Source of the DNA: Chloroflexota bacterium
GTDB taxonomy: Bacteria; Chloroflexota; Limnocylindria; Limnocylindrales; CSP1-4
Length of the DNA stretch: 5,506 nucleotides
Assembly (NCBI GenBank): GCA_027457005.1
Contig: DAIDTV010000116.1
Location: 1-5,506 of the forward strand
Direction: 5' to 3'
This document shows, in pieces, positions 1 through 5,062 of the stretch. Made by a program: the position numbers and the translations under genes. The notes under the pieces were generated by a model, which was given only the letters and a program-made list of their open reading frames with translations, was not told where the DNA came from and did no database searches. Position 1 is the first letter of the stretch, and each line of letters opens with the position of its first letter.

Positions 1-457
1 GCTGGGAGGCGGGGGCGTGATGATGGATCTCGCCCGGCAGCGCGACCAGGCCACGCAACAGCGCGACCTAGCACGCGGCGAGGCACAGCAGCTCGCCGGC
101 GTCGCCGGCACGCTCGACGCGCTCCTCGCCGAGCCGGGCCACCGGGTGGCGTCGCTCGCCAGCACCGCGACCGGTCACGCGGTGGGCTCGGTGGTCTGGG
201 GCCCTGCCAGCAGCCGCCTCGCGGTCGTGACGGGTGCGCTCGCCGCTCCGCCGCCCGGCACCACGTACCGCTGCTGGGTGGAGCGCGACGGTGTCCGGCA
301 CGTCATCGGACAGATGGAGTTCGGGGAGGGACTCGCCTACTGGGCCGGCTGGGTCGACCCGGCGAGCGGGATCGGCCCCGGCAGCCGCATCGGGGTCAGC
401 CTGGTGAGGGACGCGGGCGGTGGCGCGCCTCCGCCGGTGCTGCTCGCCTCGTTCTGA
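1..457 (+). CDS. Anti-sigma factor, RskA-like C-terminal domain (5' end outside window)
   Basis: This is the C-terminal part of a probable membrane-anchored anti-sigma factor, a class that holds an ECF sigma factor inactive at the membrane until a signal triggers release. The frame is open to the left edge. The first in-frame codons (from base 2) read LGGGG before the GTG-ATG-ATG run at 17-25, which looks like the end of a transmembrane helix rather than a true N-terminus, so I treat the gene as truncated by the window. Then come a charged, Gln/Arg-rich linker (DLARQRDQATQQRD) and an RskA-type beta domain with the typical VVWGP, a Pro-rich APPPGTTYRCWVERDG segment, and a PVLLASF end. The cytoplasmic zinc-finger or sigma-binding part and the partner sigma factor would lie upstream, outside the window. 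The domain assignment is by recognised motif pattern. Which sigma factor it controls is unknown. Confidence 0.72.
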   Translation, partial: LGGGGVMMDLARQRDQATQQRDLARGEAQQLAGVAGTLDALLAEPGHRVASLASTATGHAVGSVVWGPASSRLAVVTGALAAPPPGTTYRCWVERDGVRHVIGQMEFGEGLAYWAGWVDPASGIGPGSRIGVSLVRDAGGGAPPPVLLASF

Positions 458-521
458 TCCCCGCCGGCGCGACTCCCCGCGCAGCGGCCCAGCGGCCAGG
501 CCCGGCCGTCCTGACCGGCGG

Positions 522-550
522 TCCACACCGGGCCCGTTCTCGGGTAGGCT
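522..550 (+). promoter_or_regulatory. Promoter of the leaderless PD-(D/E)XK-like gene
   Basis: TCCACA at 522-527 matches the -35 consensus TTGACA at four of six positions. It lies 17 bp before TAGGCT at 545-550, which fits the TANNNT form of a -10 box. The GTG start at 558 begins 7 nt beyond the -10 box, about where transcription should start, so the mRNA would have no leader. An 11-bp palindrome, GACCGGCGGTC (513-523), touches the -35 element. The element is seen in the sequence; promoter activity is inferred. Confidence 0.5.
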
Positions 551-557
551 CTGCGGC

Positions 558-1376
558 GTGAGCGCGCGCGAGACGATCCACAAGGTCCGGTCCGTCAGGC
601 TGGTATCGCCCGAGGATCCCGCCTACGTCTCCGCGATGGCCGAGCAGGCCCTCGCGCACCGCCGTTTCGGCCCCAAGGAGGAGCAGACGGCGACGTACCG
701 CGTGAGCGGGCGGGTCGAGCTGGCGGTACGCGCCTGGCTCGCGGAGCGCGTACCGATGCTCGAGGAGCGCGTCGTCGCCGCGGACGTGCTGTTCCGCGGC
801 GCCCGCAGCTACTCGCCGCTCTTCCTGGAGCTGGACGCGGTCCAGGGGCGGGACGGCACGCCGAGCCGGGTGTTCGAGGTCAAGTTCACCAGCAATGCCG
901 CGGCGCTGCGCCGCGGGTTCGCGCAGCTCGGGCGCGCGCGGGGGCTGCTCGAGTCGCGGTACGACCACGTGGAGATCGCCCTGGTGCTGGTGCAGGCGGA
1001 CCGGGGCCCCCTGGTCATCGACGACCCCCGCCTGGAGGACGTGGTGGAGGTGCAGCCCGACGACCTCGTCTCGGGCGCACCGCTCCCGGCCCGGGCGCTC
1101 CTCCGCCTGGATGTCGAGCGGCTGTCGGTCCACCTGGGCGACGAGTACCTTGCCCTCCTCCGCGAGGCACGCGACGAAAGCGACGCAAACGTGACGGCGC
1201 GTCTCGAGCGCAGCGCGGCCGTCGAGCGGGGCGAGGCGCTCCCGGTGCCCGAGCGACCGGTTCGGCCGGGGGCCACGCTCTCCTTCGAGGACGCGCCCGG
1301 GGACGCGGACGAAACGCTCGCCGACTCCCCGTTCGCGGCGCTGCGGGGGCTCACGGTAGAGCGCGACGAGCCATGA
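558..1376 (+). CDS. Hypothetical protein with PD-(D/E)XK nuclease-like core
   Basis: This 272-residue soluble protein belongs to no named family that I recognise. Its middle resembles the PD-(D/E)XK nuclease fold: LELDAV with Asp93, then about 14 residues later VFEVKF with Glu107 and Lys109 (the E-x-K signature). A helix with FAQLGRARGLLE (Gln123) follows, recalling the Gln-containing helix of RecB/Cas4-like nucleases, and then a hydrophobic strand IALVLV. The N-terminal third is charged and helical (Glu41/42 and Glu54 could supply a further metal ligand). The C-terminal part (from about 215) is acidic, Pro-rich and probably disordered. The frame is open further upstream, but I chose GTG at 558 because a promoter-like -10 box ends 7 nt before it and residues encoded upstream are Arg/Pro-rich and non-protein-like. 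The stop overlaps the menG start as ATGA, implying co-transcription and coupled translation. A DNA-cleaving role is inference; the acidic motif could be coincidental. Confidence 0.7.
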   Translation: MSARETIHKVRSVRLVSPEDPAYVSAMAEQALAHRRFGPKEEQTATYRVSGRVELAVRAWLAERVPMLEERVVAADVLFRGARSYSPLFLELDAVQGRDGTPSRVFEVKFTSNAAALRRGFAQLGRARGLLESRYDHVEIALVLVQADRGPLVIDDPRLEDVVEVQPDDLVSGAPLPARALLRLDVERLSVHLGDEYLALLREARDESDANVTARLERSAAVERGEALPVPERPVRPGATLSFEDAPGDADETLADSPFAALRGLTVERDEP

Positions 1377-2134
1377 GGGGCATTCGTGGCGGCCGAGCCC
1401 CGAGCGCGACCGAGACCCCCAAGGCCGGGAACCCCGTCCCCGAGACCGACGTGACGGCGATGTTCGACAGCATCGCCCCGGCCTACGACCGCATGAACTC
1501 GCTGATGACGCTGGGCCGCCACGCGGCGTGGCGGCGTGCGGCACGCGACGCGACCGGGCTGCGGACCGGTGACGCCGCGATCGACGTGGCCTGCGGGACC
1601 GGCAAGCTGGCAGCCCTGCTGGCGGAGAAGGTGGGCCCATTCGGGCGGGTGGAGGCAGTGGACCTCTCCGGGGAGATGCTCGCCCGCGGGCGGGGCGTCT
1701 TCCGCGACCTGGTGCAGCTGCACTTCCGCGCCGGTAACGCGCTGTCGCTGCCGTTCGGCGACGGGGAGTTCGACGCCGCGACCATCGCGTTCGGGCTCCG
1801 CAACCTGGCGGACTACGAGGCGGGGTTTCGCGAGATGGCGCGCGTGGTTCGCCCCGGCGGGACCGTGGTGTGCCTCGAGCTGTCACTGCCGCGCTGGCAC
1901 ACCTATGCGCGCCTCTACCACGCGGCGTTCCGGCGCGTGGCCCCGGTCGCGGGCGCCCTGGTCGCGCGTCGGGCCGGCGCCTACCGCTATCTGCCCGATT
2001 CGCTGGACGACTTCCCGTCGGCCGAGCAGCTGGCCGCCACGATGAGGGCGGCGGGTCTGACCGAAGTCGCCTACCGCCGGCTCACGACCGGCGTGGTTGC
2101 GGTTCACCGCGGGCGGGTTCCTCCGCGCGGCTGA
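1373..2134 (+). CDS. menG: Demethylmenaquinone methyltransferase (MenG/UbiE family)
   Basis: This SAM-dependent C-methyltransferase carries out the last step of menaquinone synthesis, methylating demethylmenaquinone; UbiE homologues also act on the ubiquinone precursor. It has 253 residues. The family hallmarks appear in order: MFDSIAPAYDRMNSLMTLG (30-48) with HAAWRR after it; SAM-binding motif I, DVACGTGKLA (71-80); the acidic VDLSGEML (96-103); GNALSLPFGDGEFD (121-134); FGLRN (140-144); RVVRPGG; an LELSLP segment; and the late YRYLPDSL and TTGVVAVH motifs. Menaquinone rather than ubiquinone is inferred from the likely phylum. ATG at 1373 is chosen because it overlaps the previous stop (ATGA). 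This leaves roughly 25 extra polar residues before the conserved domain, and GTG at 1451 is a shorter alternative start. No other men genes are in view. The 3' end overlaps a convergent minus-strand gene by 53 bp. Confidence 0.93.
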   Translation: MRGIRGGRAPSATETPKAGNPVPETDVTAMFDSIAPAYDRMNSLMTLGRHAAWRRAARDATGLRTGDAAIDVACGTGKLAALLAEKVGPFGRVEAVDLSGEMLARGRGVFRDLVQLHFRAGNALSLPFGDGEFDAATIAFGLRNLADYEAGFREMARVVRPGGTVVCLELSLPRWHTYARLYHAAFRRVAPVAGALVARRAGAYRYLPDSLDDFPSAEQLAATMRAAGLTEVAYRRLTTGVVAVHRGRVPPRG

Positions 2135-2441
2135 ACCGATCGGCGGCGTCCTCGGCGCTGTCCTCGCGCGGCGACGGCGGAGGCCCGACCGGCTCGGGCT
2201 CGAACGGGTCGGCCTCGCGCAGGTAGCTCCGGTGGAGCGAGAGGACCTGGGCCACCAGGTCGGCCGGCGCGATCCCGCCCGCTCGCTCGATGGTCCGGCT
2301 GATCCACTCGGCCTCCGGCGCCCGCTCCGCCTCCGCGACGTCGTCCTCCTGCCGGGCCATCTGGCCCCGGACGAGCCACACCAGCGTCCCGCCCACGGCC
2401 AGGCCGACCACCAGAAACCACCACGCGTACTCGTCGTTCAT
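2082..2441 (-). CDS. Small single-pass membrane protein of unknown function
   Basis: This 119-residue protein is of no family I recognise. It begins MNDEYAWW and has one clear hydrophobic segment at about residues 7-24 (WWFLVVGLAVGGTLVWLV) followed by RGQMARQ, so it is probably a signal-anchor with its bulk in the cytoplasm. Residues 30-75 are charged and helical (EAEWISRTIERAGG, then LVAQVLSLHRSYLREADPF). The last 45 residues are Pro/Glu/Arg-rich and probably disordered. The frame is open upstream of this ATG, but upstream residues are low-complexity Gly/Pro/Arg. A TATACT box lies 8 nt before the ATG, supporting a leaderless start here. It is transcribed divergently from lgt and convergently to menG, whose last 53 bp it overlaps. 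The membrane segment, charge pattern and promoter make it a credible gene. No function can be assigned. Confidence 0.7.
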   Translation of the reverse strand: MNDEYAWWFLVVGLAVGGTLVWLVRGQMARQEDDVAEAERAPEAEWISRTIERAGGIAPADLVAQVLSLHRSYLREADPFEPEPVGPPPSPREDSAEDAADRFSRAEEPARGEPQPRRS

Positions 2442-2449
2442 CCCGGCGC

Positions 2450-2455
2450 AGTATA
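2450..2455 (-). promoter_or_regulatory. -10 box of the small membrane protein gene
   Basis: On the minus strand this reads TATACT, one mismatch from TATAAT, and the ATG of the membrane-protein gene follows after 8 nt. Transcription would start at or within a base or two of the start codon, giving a leaderless mRNA. No -35 hexamer is recognisable at the usual distance; that position falls inside the left arm of the inverted repeat at 2464-2507. Confidence 0.5.
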
Positions 2456-2463
2456 GGAGCAGG

Positions 2464-2507
2464 GCCCCGGTGCCCGGCCCGGGCCGACACGGGACGGGCA
2501 CCGGGGC
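2464..2507. repeat. 13-bp perfect inverted repeat in the divergent intergenic region
   Basis: The left arm GCCCCGGTGCCCG (2464-2476) is the exact reverse complement of the right arm CGGGCACCGGGGC (2495-2507). Inside them, after one G/A mismatch, CCCG (2478-2481) pairs with CGGG (2490-2493), leaving an 8-nt loop. The structure lies between the two outward-facing -10 boxes, upstream of both predicted transcription starts, so neither neighbour's own mRNA would contain it. It could be a regulator-binding dyad, or a stem that stops plus-strand read-through from menG before lgt. It has no T-tract on either strand, so it is not a classical intrinsic terminator. The remaining bases of the 2442-2565 gap show nothing else besides the promoters. 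Confidence 0.7.
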
Positions 2508-2553
2508 GCGGGGATGGCCCGGCCTCCCCGAGGCGCCCGCGCCCGCCACCCGT

Positions 2554-2559
2554 TATCCT
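2554..2559 (+). promoter_or_regulatory. -10 box of the lgt operon
   Basis: TATCCT fits the TANNNT form of a -10 element and lies 6 nt before the ATG of lgt at 2566, with no room for a ribosome binding site. This implies a leaderless mRNA, as for two other genes in the window. No convincing -35 hexamer is seen 16-18 bp upstream. Confidence 0.45.
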
Positions 2560-2565
2560 CGCTCG

Positions 2566-3483
2566 ATGCTTCCGCTCGGACTCATCGACATCCGTCCCGC
2601 CTCCGCGGCGCTGCAGCTGGGCCCGGTCACCATCGACTTCTACGGGATCGGGTACGCCCTCGCGCTGGCGATCGGCGTGTGGATCGCGTCCCGCCAGGCC
2701 AGGCTGCGCAACGAGAACCCCGACCACATCGGCAACGGCATCATCTTCGTCTTCGTGCTGGGCCTGATCGGCGCGCGCCTCTACCACCTGATCGACCAGT
2801 GGAACACGCTGTACGCCTCCGACCCCATCAAGGCGATCCTCCCGCCGTACACCGGGCTGGGGATCTACGGGGGGATCGTGGGGGGCGTCATCGCCGTCCT
2901 CATCTACACCCGGCGGCATCGCCTCTCGTTCCTGCGCTGGGCCGACATCGCCGTGCCGGCCGTGCTGATCGGCCAGGCCATCGCCCGCTGGGGCAACTTC
3001 TTCAACCAGGAGCTGTACGGCCCGCCCACCAACCTGCCGTGGGGGATCGCCATCGACTGCTCGAAGCGCGTGGTCGAGTACTCCTGCTCGGTGTACCCGG
3101 CCAACACGGGGTTCCAGCCGCTCTTCTTCTACGAGTCGTCGCTCGACTTCATCGGCGCGCTGATCGCCTTCTACCTCGCCGGGCGCGTGGCCCACCGGTT
3201 GCGCGACGGCGACCTGTTCTCGTTCTGGTTCATCTGGTACGGCGGCGTCCGCTCGGTCCTCGAGTTGTTCCGCCTGGGCTACGACTGGACGTTCTTCGGG
3301 ATCCCCACCGCGATCCTGGTCGGCCTGGCCGCCATGGCGTTCGGTGCGCTGACGATCTGGTGGCGCCACCGTGAACCCGGGCCGTCGACGGCCGACGGAG
3401 ACCGGGAGCGCGCGGCCGAAACGGGCGAGGGGCCCACCGCGGGGGGCGTGACCCCGGAGCCGGCCGAACCGACCCCGGCCTGA
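2566..3483 (+). CDS. lgt: Phosphatidylglycerol--prolipoprotein diacylglyceryl transferase
   Basis: This inner-membrane enzyme transfers diacylglycerol from phosphatidylglycerol to the lipobox cysteine of prolipoproteins, the first step of lipoprotein maturation. It has 305 residues with about seven hydrophobic segments. The Lgt signature RWGNFFNQELYG spans 141-152 (Arg141 and Asn144 correspond to E. coli Arg143 and Asn146). Tyr26 is in place, and WYGGVRSVLELFR (224-236) supplies Tyr225, Arg229 and Glu233, matching E. coli Tyr235, Arg239 and Glu243. The position of E. coli His103 is Tyr101, in LGIYGG. The loop at 161-185 contains two cysteines, Cys165 and Cys174. A polar Pro/Glu/Gly-rich tail of about 37 residues extends past the last membrane segment. 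The frame is open far upstream, but ATG at 2566 is the right start: homology begins there and a -10 box sits just before it. The next gene starts 2 bp after the stop. Confidence 0.95.
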   Translation: MLPLGLIDIRPASAALQLGPVTIDFYGIGYALALAIGVWIASRQARLRNENPDHIGNGIIFVFVLGLIGARLYHLIDQWNTLYASDPIKAILPPYTGLGIYGGIVGGVIAVLIYTRRHRLSFLRWADIAVPAVLIGQAIARWGNFFNQELYGPPTNLPWGIAIDCSKRVVEYSCSVYPANTGFQPLFFYESSLDFIGALIAFYLAGRVAHRLRDGDLFSFWFIWYGGVRSVLELFRLGYDWTFFGIPTAILVGLAAMAFGALTIWWRHREPGPSTADGDRERAAETGEGPTAGGVTPEPAEPTPA

Positions 3484-3485
3484 CC

Positions 3486-4904
3486 GTGGACGTACGGGAG
3501 ACCATCCTCGACGTCATCGGCGGCACCCCGCTGGTGCGGCTCTCGCGCGTGACCCGTGACCTGGGGCCCGCCGACCGCCAGCCCGTGATGCTGGCGAAGC
3601 TCGAGATGCTGAACCCCGGCGGCTCCGTCAAGGACCGCATCGGCCTGGCCATGATCGAGGCGGCGGAGCGCGCGGGCCTGCTCCGGCCCGGCGGCACCAT
3701 CGTGGAGCCCACCAGCGGCAATACCGGGCACGGGCTGGCCATCGCAGCGGCCCTGAAGGGCTACCGCTGCATCTTCGTGATGGCGGACAAGCAGTCGGCC
3801 GAGAAGCAGGCGCTGCTCCGCGCGTACGGCGCGGAGGTGGTCATGTGCCCCACCAACGTGCCGCCCGAGTCGCCCGAGAGCTACTACTCGGTGGCGCGGC
3901 GCCTGGCCCGCGACATCCCCGGCGCCTTCCAGCCGGACCAGTACTCGAACCCCGAGAACCCGGCGGCGCACGAGGCGACCACGGGGCCCGAGATGTGGGC
4001 CCAGACGGAGGGTCGCATCACGCACTTCGTCTGCGGCGTGGGCACGGGCGGCACGATCACGGGCGCGGCCCGCTACCTCAAGGCGCAGAAGCCCGGGCTC
4101 GTGGTGGTCGGCGCCGACCCCGAGGGGAGCGTGCTGTCGGGCGACACAGTGCGGCCCTACCTCACGGAGGGCGTGGGCGAGGACTTCCTCCCGGCGACGT
4201 TCGACCCGGCGCTGGTCGATCGCTGGGTGCGCGTCCCGGACCGCGACGCCTTCGCCGCGGCGCGCCGGCTCACGCGCGAGGAGGGGATCCTGGCCGGCGA
4301 ATCCTGCGGGACCGCGCTGGTCGCGGCGCTGCAGGTCGGGCGCGAGCTGACGGCCGCCGGCGCGGGGCCCGAATCCGTCGTGGTGGTGCTGCTCCCGGAC
4401 ACCGGGCGCAACTACCTCTCCAAGCTCTACACCGACGAGTGGATGCGCCAGCACGGCCTCCTGGTCAGCACCGGGGCGCTGGTGCGGGTCGGCGCGCTCA
4501 CGCGCGAGCGGCAGCAGGGGGTGGAGCTGCCCCCGCTCGTGATCGCGCGCACCACCGACACCGTGGGCGCGGCCATCGACCGGATGCAGCGGTTCGGGAT
4601 CAGCCAGATGCCCGTCTCGGAGGCGGACGGGGACGCGATCGACGGGATGGTCGGGTCGATCGCCGAGAAGGGGCTCCTGGAGCGCGCGTTCCGCGATCCC
4701 GGCCTGGTGACGCGGACGGTCGGCGAGGCCATGGATCCGCCGCTGCCGGTGGTGGCGGAGGATGCCGCGCTCGACGACGCGTTCGCGCTCCTGTCGGCCG
4801 GCGCACCGGCCGTGCTCGCGGCGCGAGACGGCCACGCGGTCGGGGTGGTCACGAAGCTCGACGTGCTGGAGTACCTCGCGCATCACGCGGGCCGCGAGGG
4901 GTAG
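3486..4904 (+). CDS. Cystathionine beta-synthase with C-terminal CBS-domain pair
   Basis: This cytoplasmic PLP enzyme of the cysteine synthase/CBS family has 472 residues. It should condense serine with homocysteine to cystathionine, and such enzymes can also release H2S; O-acetylserine use cannot be excluded. The PLP lysine is Lys49 in NPGGSVKDR (43-51). The substrate loop is PTSGNTG (75-81), and the phosphate loop is GVGTGGT (184-190). Features typical of CBS rather than plain CysK are QYSNPENPAAHEATTGPE (152-169), LTEGVGEDFLP (226-236) and LLPDTGRNYLSK (302-313). Two CBS motifs, about 350-405 and 412-468, form a Bateman module, which in many proteins senses adenosyl ligands. There is no N-terminal haem-binding extension of the animal type. 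GTG at 3486 is the start: it lies 2 bp after the lgt stop, with no clear Shine-Dalgarno sequence, so translation probably depends on coupling to lgt. No cystathionine lyase gene is in view. Confidence 0.92.
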   Translation: MDVRETILDVIGGTPLVRLSRVTRDLGPADRQPVMLAKLEMLNPGGSVKDRIGLAMIEAAERAGLLRPGGTIVEPTSGNTGHGLAIAAALKGYRCIFVMADKQSAEKQALLRAYGAEVVMCPTNVPPESPESYYSVARRLARDIPGAFQPDQYSNPENPAAHEATTGPEMWAQTEGRITHFVCGVGTGGTITGAARYLKAQKPGLVVVGADPEGSVLSGDTVRPYLTEGVGEDFLPATFDPALVDRWVRVPDRDAFAAARRLTREEGILAGESCGTALVAALQVGRELTAAGAGPESVVVVLLPDTGRNYLSKLYTDEWMRQHGLLVSTGALVRVGALTRERQQGVELPPLVIARTTDTVGAAIDRMQRFGISQMPVSEADGDAIDGMVGSIAEKGLLERAFRDPGLVTRTVGEAMDPPLPVVAEDAALDDAFALLSAGAPAVLAARDGHAVGVVTKLDVLEYLAHHAGREG

Positions 4905-4989
4905 CCCGGCCGGGAAAGGGCGCCACGGGTCTGCCGCATGGTCCCGGGGAGGGTCCGCCGGTGAGACGGGGGCCTCCGGCGCACCGGTC

Positions 4990-5027
4990 GGTTCCGTCTT
5001 GGGTACACTCGGACCCTTATCGGAACC
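4990..5027. promoter_or_regulatory. Nested dyad over the pckA promoter, candidate operator
   Basis: GGTTCCG (4990-4996) and CGGAACC (5021-5027) form a perfect 7-bp inverted repeat. Nested at the same centre are GGGT (5001-5004) and ACCC (5013-5016), each separated from the outer arm by exactly 4 nt. The outer arm centres are 31 bp apart, close to three helical turns, and the -10-like TACACT sits at the dyad centre. This is what a repressor operator overlapping a promoter would look like. The symmetry is seen directly; regulator binding is inference. As an RNA it could also fold into a hairpin if transcribed from further upstream. Confidence 0.5.
5004..5009 (+). promoter_or_regulatory. Probable -10 box of pckA
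   Basis: TACACT fits TANNNT and would place the transcription start near 5016, giving a leader of about 47 nt to ATG 5063 or 71 nt to GTG 5087. No good -35 hexamer is seen at 16-18 bp upstream, which would suit a promoter needing an activator or an alternative sigma factor. The rest of the 4905-5062 gap contains only short GC-rich palindromes. Confidence 0.4.
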
Positions 5028-5062
5028 CCGTTTCGGCCGGGCCGCAGAGCCGACCGGCTCGC

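Noticed and set aside
492..509. Short hairpin (CGGCC/GGCCG) after the anti-sigma gene as a terminator
   Set aside because: It has only five pairs plus one wobble and no T-tract; chance is likely in this GC-rich gap.
396..1886. A 496-codon open frame on the minus strand opposite the PD-(D/E)XK-like gene and menG
   Set aside because: Its translation is Arg/Pro/Gly-rich with no recognisable domain, and it is opposite two credible genes. Long antisense frames are expected in such GC-rich DNA.
2290..2565. Upstream extension of the lgt frame
   Set aside because: The extra residues are Ser/Arg/Pro-rich and antisense to the membrane-protein gene, Lgt homology begins at 2566, and a -10 box lies just before that ATG.
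2104..3369. A 421-codon minus-strand open frame covering lgt and part of the small membrane-protein gene
   Set aside because: It is Asp/Arg/Pro-rich with no domain. It crosses the palindrome and both promoters and is opposite a certain lgt.
3279..4886. A 535-codon open frame on the minus strand opposite the cystathionine beta-synthase gene
   Set aside because: It is His/Arg/Gly-rich and low in hydrophobic cores, and it mirrors a gene with clear family motifs; it is a codon-bias shadow.
4905..4914. CCCGGCCGGG palindrome right after the cystathionine beta-synthase stop
   Set aside because: A hairpin would have only 3 bp with a 4-nt loop, and no T-tract follows, so it cannot be called a terminator.
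4956..4987. Two mutually exclusive 6-bp stems (CGCCGG/CCGGCG and CCGGTG/CACCGG)
   Set aside because: Loops are 14-18 nt, there is no T-tract, and short GC stems are common here. Attenuation is possible but unsupported.
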